Positions 48,585 through 56,490 of a stretch of 64,000 nt of DNA are shown one piece after another. Position numbers and translations under genes: made by a program. The stretch covers positions 186,001 to 250,000 of the forward strand of contig NZ_CATNVC010000003.1 of assembly GCF_951230135.1 (NCBI RefSeq), in the 5' to 3' direction. The DNA comes from Butyricicoccus sp. Marseille-Q5471. GTDB lineage: Bacteria > Bacillota > Clostridia > Oscillospirales > Butyricicoccaceae. The notes beneath the pieces are model-generated. The model was not told where the DNA came from and ran no database searches. It saw only the letters and a list, made by a program, of their open reading frames with translations. Within the stretch, counting starts at the first letter, position 1. Each line of letters opens with the position of its first letter.

Positions 48585-49399
48585 TTCGATTGATTGCTGT
48601 TGATCTGGACGGCACGCTGCTTGACCACCGCAAGCAAATCAGCGCGGAGAATGTGCGTGCTATCGCCGCCGCACAGGCGCAGGGCGTGCTTGTCACCGTG
48701 TGCAGCGGCCGCAGTCTGACCGAAGCCGCAGCCTTTGCCGAACGCGCCGGCTGCGCGGACCGCATGATTTGTGAGGGCGGCACGATGATTGCCGACCGCA
48801 GCACACTGCACATCCTCCAAAACTGGACTATGCCGCCCGAAAGCGCCTACGCTGCGCTCGATTGTTCGGCGGCGCACGGCCTTGCGGTCATGTACTATGC
48901 CAACGGCCAGATTGTGACGACCGCTTCCGCCCGCGACCGATTGTTCGCCGGAGACAACGGCTACATCGGCCGTCCGGAGGCGCTCGTCATTGTGCCCGAC
49001 CTTGCCGCGCATGCCCGCAACTCGCATGCGCCGATTTGCAAGCTGCTTGCCTGCGGCGAGGAGAGCATGCTCGCCAACGTGCGCGCTTCGCTCGTTTCGC
49101 TGCCCGGCATCACGCTAACCAGTTCGGGTGAGGACAATTTCGAGGTTTTACCCGCGGGAACGGACAAGGGCACGGCACTTTTGCATCTGTGTGAGCAGCT
49201 CGGCCTGATGACGGACGAATGCGCCGCAATCGGGGACAACGAAAACGACCTGAGCATGCTCAACGCGGCCGGTTTCGCGGTCGCCATGGGCAATGCCCCC
49301 GCCGCCGTGCAGGCCTGTGCCGACTTCGTCACAGCCGACAACAGCTCCGACGGTGCGGCCAAGGCAGTTTGGCATATTCTGAGCCAAAACGAGGAGTAA
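48581..49399 (+). CDS. HAD-family sugar phosphatase (Cof type)
   Basis: 272 residues. The HAD motifs are DLDGTLLD at the N-terminus, a Ser/Thr motif (TVCSGR), a Lys in the third motif (GTDKGTAL) and GDNENDLSML near residue 210. The large cap insertion is of the Cof (C2B) type, which dephosphorylates sugar phosphates. The ATG at 48581 overlaps the fructokinase stop; the longer frame upstream lies within that gene. Its role in the mannoside locus may be to prevent build-up of sugar phosphates. Confidence 0.88.
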   Translation: MIRLIAVDLDGTLLDHRKQISAENVRAIAAAQAQGVLVTVCSGRSLTEAAAFAERAGCADRMICEGGTMIADRSTLHILQNWTMPPESAYAALDCSAAHGLAVMYYANGQIVTTASARDRLFAGDNGYIGRPEALVIVPDLAAHARNSHAPICKLLACGEESMLANVRASLVSLPGITLTSSGEDNFEVLPAGTDKGTALLHLCEQLGLMTDECAAIGDNENDLSMLNAAGFAVAMGNAPAAVQACADFVTADNSSDGAAKAVWHILSQNEE

Positions 49400-49401
49400 T
49401 T

Positions 49402-50280
49402 ATGCTGCATTCCATTCAAAATCCTTATTTACACGTACAAATCTGCGATATCGGTGCAGAACTGCACAGCATCCGCGACCGGAACGGCCTCGAGCGGCTG
49501 TGGCAGGCCGACCCTGCAGTTTGGGATGCGCATGCACCGTTGCTGTTTCCGGTCATTGCACGGCTCAAAAACGAAACCTATTCGCTCGACGGCACACCTT
49601 ACCGCATGCCGATTCACGGTTTTGCGGGCGCAAAACGGTTTTCTGTCACCGGGCAGCGCGAGAACTCCATCACCTTCACGCTGGAAAGCGACGCGGATAC
49701 CCGCGCCTGTTATCCGTTTGACTTTGTGCTCACCGTGTGCTTTGCGCTCGACGGGCCGCGCCTTACCAAGACATGCACCGTGTACAACTGCTCTGCGTCC
49801 GTCATGCCCTTTGAACTGGGTGGACACGATGGCCTGTGCACCGCGCTGCATCCGGGCGAGCGCATGGAGGATTATTATGTCGAATTCCCAGGCAGCACCG
49901 TGCTGCACACTCGCTGTTCTGACGAAAACCTGATGCTGCTCGACCAGACGCGCGAAGTGCCGCTTGATGCAGAACGGCTGTATTTGACCCCGGAGGTGTT
50001 CGCGCTTGATGCGCTGATATTAGAAAACCTACCGGCATCCACCGTCACGCTTGGCAGCCGCAAGAGCGCGGAAAAAGTTACACTGTCTTTCGCAGGCTTT
50101 CCGTATCTTGGCGTTTGGAGCCGCTATTCGCCGCGCAAGGGCAATTATGTGTGCCTCGAGCCGTGGAGTGCGCTGCCTGACTGCGCCTATCTCGACACAG
50201 AGCTTGCAAACAAGCACGGTGTGCGTCTTTTACAGCCGAACGTGTGCGACACGCTGGCTTATACACTGGAATTTGAATAA
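49402..50280 (+). CDS. aldose 1-epimerase family protein (YeaD/GalM-like mutarotase)
   Basis: 292 residues, beta-rich. PLLFPVIARLKNETYSLDGTPYRMPIHGFAG near residues 47-77 holds the conserved Arg and His, and ELGGHDGLCTAL and CLEPW (near 250) fit the Clostridial aldose 1-epimerase subfamily. It would interconvert the alpha and beta anomers of a sugar released in the locus. The start at 49402 follows GAGGAG, two bases after the phosphatase stop. It is the last gene of the locus, with a terminator behind it. Confidence 0.87.
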   Translation: MLHSIQNPYLHVQICDIGAELHSIRDRNGLERLWQADPAVWDAHAPLLFPVIARLKNETYSLDGTPYRMPIHGFAGAKRFSVTGQRENSITFTLESDADTRACYPFDFVLTVCFALDGPRLTKTCTVYNCSASVMPFELGGHDGLCTALHPGERMEDYYVEFPGSTVLHTRCSDENLMLLDQTREVPLDAERLYLTPEVFALDALILENLPASTVTLGSRKSAEKVTLSFAGFPYLGVWSRYSPRKGNYVCLEPWSALPDCAYLDTELANKHGVRLLQPNVCDTLAYTLEFE

Positions 50281-50291
50281 AAACACATTGC

Positions 50292-50326
50292 AGGCGAGCA
50301 GCTACACGGCTGTTCGCCTTTTTTTG
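50292..50326 (+). terminator. terminator of the mannoside locus
   Basis: AGGCGAGCAGC pairs with GCTGTTCGCCT around TACACG and is followed by seven T. Confidence 0.85.
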
Positions 50327-50410
50327 TCACATTTTTTTGTTTTGGCCGTTCTTATATAATATAACGATTGTGAGCTTGGATTTCCGTGCATCTCGCCCTT
50401 GTCCCCTCAT

Positions 50411-50439
50411 TTGATTATTCGGGAAACCTGTGCTATGAT
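50411..50439 (+). promoter_or_regulatory. sigma-A-type promoter for the second diguanylate cyclase
   Basis: TTGATT (50411-50416) and TATGAT (50434-50439) are 17 bases apart. Confidence 0.55.
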
Positions 50440-50476
50440 TATTATAAATATGGAATTTCTTACAGTGGAGAAGGAT

Positions 50477-51565
50477 ATGCTACGAAATTACACCGCGCTT
50501 GCCCTACTTAATATTACGGTGATGGCACTTGTGCTTCACATGATTGCGAGCAGCAGCGTGCTTCCCAAGCGCTCCAGCCGTTTTTTTATGATGGCAATCA
50601 GCCTTACCATTGCGGCCATTGTGTCCGAAATCGGGACGCTGCACTGCGCCGCGGCGAGCAAGCCATACGTGCTGCTGCACAAGCTGTTTAACGTCATCGG
50701 CTTTGGCGTAACACCGCTCATTCCGTTGCTCATCAGCTTTGCCGTTGGTGAGAAACGAGGCAATCGCAATCAATTTTTGTTGATTCCCGCTGCACTTAAT
50801 GCCCTGCTCTGCCTGCTTTCGGTGCGATACGGACTGATTTTTCGAGTGAGCGACGCCAACGTCTACTCCCGCGGGCCGCTCTTTTTTGTCTTTCTCGGCG
50901 CCTACTTTTTGAGCATTATCTGGATTGCGACCGAAACGCGCGATGCCGTCCACCGATATCAGGACAAATCCGGCTCGACGTTGCTGCTGATTTGTGTGTT
51001 CTTCGTAGTGGGTACCTCGGTGCAGCTGCTGTTTCCGCAGATTTATTTAACATGGGCCTGCGCGACGATGTCATTCCTAATCTACTATGCATTCTACTGC
51101 GAGCTCAGTCTCAAATTTGATCCCTTGACCCGTCTGTTTAATCGCCGCATGTATGAAAATTCACTGGAAAACCTGGCTGAATCTGCGTTTATTATAGTTT
51201 TTGATGTGGATGATTTCAAAATGGTCAACGATACCTACGGTCATCCTGCGGGCGATCAGGCGCTGGCCGTCGTCTCCACCTGTATTCTCGATGCATTTTC
51301 CGCCTTGGGTCGCTGCTACCGCATTGGCGGTGATGAATTCTGCGTTATCATTCCCGGACATGACGAGGACACCGTGCAGGCCGGTATCCGGCGGTTTTTG
51401 AAGCTGATTATCCGAGAACGGGCGGCAGATTATCGGCTTCCGCTGGTCTCTCTCGGATATGCACACTATGACCGTGCACACTCCGACCCCGCGAGCGCCA
51501 TCGCGGCGGCAGACAAGCAAATGTATCAGTTCAAACAGCAGCGCAAGACCGATGCGGCCTGCTGA
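50477..51565 (+). CDS. membrane diguanylate cyclase (N-terminal membrane-sensor type)
   Basis: About 362 residues. The N-terminal half has about seven hydrophobic segments resembling histidine-kinase-type membrane sensors. The C-terminal GGDEF domain has DPLTRLFNRRMYE, DVDDFKMVNDTYGH and CYRIGGDEFCVII, all intact, so cyclic di-GMP synthesis is expected. No RxxD inhibitory site is seen before GGDEF. The start is placed at ATG 50477, six bases after GGAG. Upstream in-frame ATGs (50450, 50399) lie at or before the predicted transcription start. Confidence 0.86.
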   Translation: MLRNYTALALLNITVMALVLHMIASSSVLPKRSSRFFMMAISLTIAAIVSEIGTLHCAAASKPYVLLHKLFNVIGFGVTPLIPLLISFAVGEKRGNRNQFLLIPAALNALLCLLSVRYGLIFRVSDANVYSRGPLFFVFLGAYFLSIIWIATETRDAVHRYQDKSGSTLLLICVFFVVGTSVQLLFPQIYLTWACATMSFLIYYAFYCELSLKFDPLTRLFNRRMYENSLENLAESAFIIVFDVDDFKMVNDTYGHPAGDQALAVVSTCILDAFSALGRCYRIGGDEFCVIIPGHDEDTVQAGIRRFLKLIIRERAADYRLPLVSLGYAHYDRAHSDPASAIAAADKQMYQFKQQRKTDAAC

Positions 51566-51577
51566 TTTTTGCAAAAC

Positions 51578-51616
51578 AAAGCACCGCGAAACCCGAGGGT
51601 TTCGCGGTGCTTTTCT
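51578..51616. terminator. bidirectional terminator between the cyclase and tyrA
   Basis: AAAGCACCGCGAAACCC and its complement pair around GA. T-runs are on both strands between convergent genes. Confidence 0.85.
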
Positions 51617-51626
51617 CGTTATTTTA

Positions 51627-52463
51627 TTATCCCAGACGCTCTTTGCGTTCGCGGCCGTCCCGCAGCAGCGCGGTGAGCGCTTCACGGTCGCCCGCGCGGA
51701 TGACGCGGCGGTATTCGTCGAGATGCGCGATGATTTCGTCAATCTCGCGCGCAAGCGGCTCGGCGTTGCAGAGGAACAGCTCGCTCCACATGGTTTCGTT
51801 GAGCTTTGCAACGCGCGTTAAATCGCGGTACGAGCCCGCCGAATAGCCGTTGTGCTGATCGGCCTCGGGGCTTTTGATATACGCCGAGGAGACAACGTGC
51901 GCCAGCTGCGAAGTGAAGGCAATCATGCGGTCATGCTGCTCGGCGGTGCAGCGCACGGTCTGGCCGAAGCCGAGCGACAGAAAAAACGCTTCCAGCGCCT
52001 GCAAAACACCCTCATCGCTGCTCCGGTTTGGCACAAAAATCATGCTCGCGCCGTCAAACAGCGTCGGCATCGCGTAGTCAAGGCCGGAAAACTCGCGTCC
52101 CGCCATCGGATGCCCGCCGACAAAGTGCACGCCATGGTCAATGGCGGCCTGCTCCAAGCGGTCGACCATAAATGTTTTGACGCCGACCATGTCGACGATC
52201 ACGCAGCCCTTTTTGAGCCTTGGCATCGCGTCCAGCAGCCAGTCGACCGTCGCCTGCGGATACAGGCCGATGATGATGAGGTCGGCCTCGCCGTAGAGCG
52301 CTTCGGCCGCGACCGCGTCAATGATGCCGTCCGCCTTGGCGCGCTCGGCCGTTTCGCGCGTGCGGTTCCAGCCCAGCACGCGGCAATCCGTGTGCCGCTT
52401 GACCGCGCCCGCCATCGAGCCGCCCATCAGGCCGAGGCCTGCAATCAAAACCGTTTCAAACAT
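51627..52463 (-). CDS. tyrA: prephenate dehydrogenase
   Basis: 278 residues. The N-terminal NAD-binding motif VLIAGLGLMGGSMAGAV, the substrate-region GGHPMAGREFSGLDYAMPTLFDGA (near residues 115-138) and the helical C-terminus with YSAGSYRDLTRVA fit prephenate dehydrogenase of tyrosine synthesis. There is no chorismate mutase or ACT domain, so it is the short, monofunctional type. It is the last gene of the nadE-vanZ-tyrA run; the VanZ gene ends four bases upstream. Confidence 0.92.
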   Translation of the reverse strand: MFETVLIAGLGLMGGSMAGAVKRHTDCRVLGWNRTRETAERAKADGIIDAVAAEALYGEADLIIIGLYPQATVDWLLDAMPRLKKGCVIVDMVGVKTFMVDRLEQAAIDHGVHFVGGHPMAGREFSGLDYAMPTLFDGASMIFVPNRSSDEGVLQALEAFFLSLGFGQTVRCTAEQHDRMIAFTSQLAHVVSSAYIKSPEADQHNGYSAGSYRDLTRVAKLNETMWSELFLCNAEPLAREIDEIIAHLDEYRRVIRAGDREALTALLRDGRERKERLG

Positions 52464-52467
52464 GGTG

Positions 52468-53124
52468 TCAATCTCCCTTTTTTGGTGTAATCCGGCACAC
52501 GTTTCGCCACAAAGGCGGAATGCGGCAGAAAATGTACACGACGAGCGCGCCCGCGAGATTCAAAATCAAATCGTCCACATCGCACGAGCCTGTGCCCGAA
52601 TAGACCTGCGAAACCTCGACCGCCGTGATGGCGAGCGTCAGCGTTGCGGTGAAAAAGAAAATGCTGCGCTGCCAGCGAAACAGCGCGGGCAGGAAAAATC
52701 CCATCGGCGCGAAGGCGACGAGATTGCCCGCGAGGTTGAGCACGACCAGATACAGCGAAATATTGCCGTAGCCGTAGGCCGCAAGATAATCGTGAATGGT
52801 GCGCAACGGGACCAAGTTGACCGCGCCGAAGCTCAAATCAAGCGAAAAGCCCCGTCCAAAGGTGCTGTCGAAAAACAAAACGTTCATGAGCACCCAAATG
52901 TAATACCAGAACAGAATGAGCACATAATCGTGCATCCTTTTTTGCTTCTGCCCCGGTGTGACGCCGCAGAAAAACGCAAGCGCGAGCAGTCCGGCGAAGA
53001 CGGCGGCAAAACCGAACTTCCACGTCGGGCCGATCGCGTATTTCGGCGCCAGCTCAAAATACAGATTCATGCAGAACAGCGCGGCGGTAGCGACCGCCGC
53101 GATTCTGCGAATGAGCGTTTTCAA
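52468..53124 (-). CDS. VanZ-like membrane protein
   Basis: About 218 residues with five to six membrane segments. NVLFFDSTFGRGFSLDLSFGAVNLVPLRTI and NLAGNLVAFAPMGFFLPALF followed by EVSQVYSGTGSCDVDDLILNLAGALVVY are the VanZ-family blocks. VanZ raises teicoplanin resistance in enterococci, but most homologues have no proven role. The start is probably TTG 53124, nine bases after GGAG. The longer frame upstream runs through the end of nadE and has low-complexity sequence, so it was discounted. It lies between nadE and tyrA. Confidence 0.8.
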   Translation of the reverse strand: MKTLIRRIAAVATAALFCMNLYFELAPKYAIGPTWKFGFAAVFAGLLALAFFCGVTPGQKQKRMHDYVLILFWYYIWVLMNVLFFDSTFGRGFSLDLSFGAVNLVPLRTIHDYLAAYGYGNISLYLVVLNLAGNLVAFAPMGFFLPALFRWQRSIFFFTATLTLAITAVEVSQVYSGTGSCDVDDLILNLAGALVVYIFCRIPPLWRNVCRITPKKGD

Positions 53125-53137
53125 AATGGCTTTCTCC

Positions 53138-55060
53138 TTACAGGCGTTCGGCCTCGTCGAGCCACAGTGCCGCACAGGCATCGGTCGGCATGCGCCAGTC
53201 ACCGCGGGGCGAAAGAGTGATCGAGCCGACCTTCGGGCCGTCCGGCAGGCAGGAACGCTTGAACTGCTGGCTGAAAAAGCGGCGCAGGAAGACAAGCAGC
53301 CACTGCTTGATGATTTCCGGCTCATAAACGCCGTCAAACGCGCGTTTTGCAACGCGGAACACCTTGCGCGGCGGGTAGCCGAAGCGCAACAGATAGTACA
53401 GGAAAAAGTCGTGCAGCTCGTAGGGACCGACCAGCTCCTCGGTGCACTGGCTGATTTCGCCGTCCTTGGGCGGCAGCAGCTCGGGTGACACCGGGGTATC
53501 GAGCACGTCGCGCAGCACGGCGGACAGCTCGCCCTCCGTCCGCTCTGCCTCGTATGCGGTCAAATGGCGCACCAGCGTCTTGGGAATCGAGCTGTTTACG
53601 CCGTACATCGACATATGGTCGCCGTTGTAGGTCGCCCAGCCGAGCGCAAGCTCGGACAGGTCGCCCGTGCCGACCACCATGCCGCCGTGCTTGTTGGCAA
53701 GGTTCATCAGCACCAGTGTGCGCATACGCGCCTGACCGTTTTCATAGGTGACGCTGTGCTCGTCCTTGGACTGCTCAATGTCGCTGAAGTGCTGATCGAC
53801 CGCGGCCTTGATATCAACCGTCTGCAGGGTCACACCGTAGGCGTCGGCCAGCTTTTCGGCGTTGCCCTTGGTGCGGGCAGTCGTGCCGAAGCAGGGCATG
53901 GTCACCGCGCGGATGCCCTTGCGGTCAAGCCCGAGCATGTCAAACGCGTGCACCATGACGATGAGCGCAAGCGTGGAGTCGAGTCCGCCCGACAGGCCGA
54001 TAATCGCGCTTTTCGCGTGCGTGTGCCTGAGGCGGGTGGCAAGGCCGGTGGCCTGCAGGGTGAGGATCTCCTCGCACCGCTCGTCACGCCGCGCCTTGTC
54101 GGACGGCACGAAGGGCATGCGCGGGAACAAGCGGTCGGTCAGGTCGCACTCGACCGCGGGCAGGGAAAATCCGATGCGCCAGCCCTCATCCACGGTTTCA
54201 AAGGTGTTCATACGCTGACGCTCGTGCAGCAGGCGCTGTAAATCGAGGTCGGCGTAGATGATGCCGCTCTCGAACAGGCCGCTTTCGCGCAGCAGCGTGC
54301 CGTTTTCGGCAATCATGTCGTGTCCGGCAAAGACCAGATCCTGCGTCGACTCGCCGAAGCCCGCGTCCGCGTACACATAGGCGCACAGCAGGCGGCCGGA
54401 CTGGCTCTTCACCAAATCACGTCGATAAGCGGCCTTGCCGACGATTTCGTCCGAGGCCGACAGGTTGGCAATCACCGTTGCGCCCATCTGCGCAAGCTTG
54501 GTCGACGGCGGCGTCGCAATCCACAAATCCTCACAGATTTCCACACCGAGCGTCAGCTCCGGAAAGTCCTCGCAGGCAAACAACTGGTCGCACGCGAGCG
54601 ACACATCCGCAATGACCGCGCTGCGGCCGTACAGTGTGACCGTGCACGCCTCCATCTCACGTCCGGAAACGAAGTGGCGCTGCTCGTAAAACTCGGAATA
54701 ATTGGGCAGGTACTGCTTGGGTACAAGGCCGAGCACCTCGCCGCCGCACAGCACGGCCGCACAGTTATACAGCTTACCGCGGCTGCGCACCGGCAGTCCG
54801 ACGACCGCAATCAGCGGCAGCTCGGCTGTTTCGCTGCACACCGTATCAAGCGCGTCCACCGCGCCCATCAGCAGCGTTTCCTGCAAAAACAGGTCGCCGC
54901 AGGTGTAGCCCGTCAGGCAAAGCTCGGGAAACACAACAATCTGTGCGCCCTTTTCGGCCGCTAACCGCGCCTGATTTGCAATTTCCTGCGCATTATAAGC
55001 GCAGTCCGCCACGCGCAGAGCAGGTGTGGCCGCCGCCGCTTTGATAAATCCGTCTTTCAT
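53138..55060 (-). CDS. nadE: glutamine-dependent NAD+ synthase
   Basis: About 640 residues in two parts. The N-terminal nitrilase-type glutaminase (about 1-280) shows VVFPELCLTGY and GVEICEDLW with the catalytic Glu and Cys. The C-terminal synthetase shows the P-loop-like GLSGGLDSTLALIV and TGDLSELALGW. It amidates nicotinic acid adenine dinucleotide to NAD using glutamine. The second ATG (55060) is preferred because it is nine bases from AAGGAG; the ATG at 55066 is only three. It starts the nadE-vanZ-tyrA run. Confidence 0.95.
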   Translation of the reverse strand: MKDGFIKAAAATPALRVADCAYNAQEIANQARLAAEKGAQIVVFPELCLTGYTCGDLFLQETLLMGAVDALDTVCSETAELPLIAVVGLPVRSRGKLYNCAAVLCGGEVLGLVPKQYLPNYSEFYEQRHFVSGREMEACTVTLYGRSAVIADVSLACDQLFACEDFPELTLGVEICEDLWIATPPSTKLAQMGATVIANLSASDEIVGKAAYRRDLVKSQSGRLLCAYVYADAGFGESTQDLVFAGHDMIAENGTLLRESGLFESGIIYADLDLQRLLHERQRMNTFETVDEGWRIGFSLPAVECDLTDRLFPRMPFVPSDKARRDERCEEILTLQATGLATRLRHTHAKSAIIGLSGGLDSTLALIVMVHAFDMLGLDRKGIRAVTMPCFGTTARTKGNAEKLADAYGVTLQTVDIKAAVDQHFSDIEQSKDEHSVTYENGQARMRTLVLMNLANKHGGMVVGTGDLSELALGWATYNGDHMSMYGVNSSIPKTLVRHLTAYEAERTEGELSAVLRDVLDTPVSPELLPPKDGEISQCTEELVGPYELHDFFLYYLLRFGYPPRKVFRVAKRAFDGVYEPEIIKQWLLVFLRRFFSQQFKRSCLPDGPKVGSITLSPRGDWRMPTDACAALWLDEAERL

Positions 55061-55097
55061 CGGCATTTTCTCCTTATAAAGAATCCCAGATAGAGAT

Positions 55098-55126
55098 AGT
55101 ATACCCCTATTTCACGCATTTCGCAA
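55098..55126 (-). promoter_or_regulatory. sigma-A-type promoter for nadE
   Basis: On the minus strand TTGCGA (55121-55126) and TATACT (55098-55103) are 17 bases apart. Confidence 0.6.
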
Positions 55127-55197
55127 GAAATTCATGGCTTCGCGCGTCCTGCACAAGGATGTGCGAAACCAAGGCTCACTTCTGTCAGGTTCACCAA

Positions 55198-55234
55198 TTG
55201 ACAAATGGGCAAAAAGATTAAATAATATATTTAA
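55198..55234 (+). promoter_or_regulatory. promoter with overlapping palindrome upstream of the GntR/LacI-type regulator
   Basis: TTGACA (55198-55203) and AATAAT (55221-55226) are 17 bases apart. The palindrome TTAAATA-ATA-TATTTAA (55218-55234) covers the -10, suggesting autoregulation by the downstream regulator. Confidence 0.5.
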
Positions 55235-55258
55235 CATATTTAATGCGAGGTTTGTCCT

Positions 55259-56365
55259 ATGGGGGATAATAAATTCCTGTACAAACAGCTGTACGAGACC
55301 ATCAAAAACGAAATAGAGACCGGTGTGCTGCCCGAAGGGAGCAAGCTGCCGCCCGAAAGCGAAACGCGGGCGCGGTTCGGTGTGAGCGCAATCACCATCA
55401 AAAAGGCCTTTTCCATGCTTGCGGAGGAAGGCTTGGTCCGCCGCGTGCCGGGCAAGGGCACCTTTGTGCGCGGTTCTGCCGTCGTGGATGCGGCGGCCAG
55501 TGCGCCCCGACCGTACAATCCGCGGCTGATCGGCATGATTTTAGAGCACGTTTCCACACCCTTTGGCCTTGATTTGCTCTATACGGTCGACCGTTTGCTC
55601 TCCGAGCATGGCTATAAGCTCTGCGTGCGCTATTCCTATGGCGACCGCGACCGCGAAACAGAGGAGCTGTCCTTCCTGCTGTCGCTGGGTGTGGTCGGTC
55701 TCATCATCATGCCCTGTCACGGCAATCATTATAACACCACGCTGCTGCGGCTGATTATCGACAATTTCCCCATTGTATTGGTCGACAAAAAGCTGGAGGG
55801 CATTCCGGTGCCCTCGGTACGGTCGGATAACGCGGGCGCGACCGCGATGTTGGTGCGCCATCTGCACGAGCGCGGCTGCAGGCGCATCGGCCTGATTTCG
55901 CTGGATGCAGGCGAAACCACCTCACTCACCGAGCGGCGGGATGGCTTTTTTGATGAAATTGACCGGCTCGGTCTGCCCCAATGTCCCCCCTGCTATGTGC
56001 ATGTGTCGCAGGATTTGGCCGAAAATGCGCCCGATCATGGGATTATCGAGGAAATGCGCGCCTATTTAACCGAAAACGCCGCGCAGTTGGATGCGGTAAT
56101 CACCACCGAATATGGCATTGTCTCCTGCCTGACCCATGCGGCCGAGCAGGCGGGCGTGACGCTCGGACGAGACGGACTGCGCGTCTGCTGCATCGACGAG
56201 GATTACCTTGCCCCGACCGGATACACGTTCACCCACGCGCGGCAGGATGAGCGGGCGATGGCGGCCTGTGCGGTGGATGTGCTGCTCGAGCGCATTGAAT
56301 GCGTGCCGCTTGCACAGGATGACTTCGTGCTGCCCGTTCAGTTTCGGCAGGGAAAGACCACGTAG
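55259..56365 (+). CDS. GntR-type regulator with LacI-like sugar-binding domain
   Basis: 368 residues. The N-terminal winged helix of the GntR family (about 5-75: LYKQLYETIKNEIETGVLPEGSKLPPESETRARFGVS, then EGLVRRVPGKGTFV) is fused to a LacI/periplasmic-binding-like sensor (about 88-360, RLIGMILEHVSTPFG, GVVGLIIMP, RRIGLISLD, DAVITTEY). This is the AraR-like architecture that controls sugar-use genes. The target is not adjacent: tyrA-nadE lie on one side and an ATP-grasp gene on the other. The mannoside locus about 5 kb upstream is a candidate (inference). Confidence 0.88.
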   Translation: MGDNKFLYKQLYETIKNEIETGVLPEGSKLPPESETRARFGVSAITIKKAFSMLAEEGLVRRVPGKGTFVRGSAVVDAAASAPRPYNPRLIGMILEHVSTPFGLDLLYTVDRLLSEHGYKLCVRYSYGDRDRETEELSFLLSLGVVGLIIMPCHGNHYNTTLLRLIIDNFPIVLVDKKLEGIPVPSVRSDNAGATAMLVRHLHERGCRRIGLISLDAGETTSLTERRDGFFDEIDRLGLPQCPPCYVHVSQDLAENAPDHGIIEEMRAYLTENAAQLDAVITTEYGIVSCLTHAAEQAGVTLGRDGLRVCCIDEDYLAPTGYTFTHARQDERAMAACAVDVLLERIECVPLAQDDFVLPVQFRQGKTT

Positions 56366-56419
56366 GGCATTAAGTATATCTGATTCAAGTATAGTTCCGC
56401 ACCGCGAAAACAGACAACA

Positions 56420-56452
56420 AAAAGTCAGGCATTGTGCCTGACTTTTTTATGT
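56420..56452. terminator. bidirectional terminator after the GntR/LacI-type regulator
   Basis: AAAAGTCAGGC and GCCTGACTTTT pair around ATTGT; six T follow on the plus strand. It also serves the convergent ATP-grasp gene. Confidence 0.85.
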
Positions 56453-56490
56453 GTACCGTGCGTCTGCGCGGCCGTTTTACGGAACTGTTG

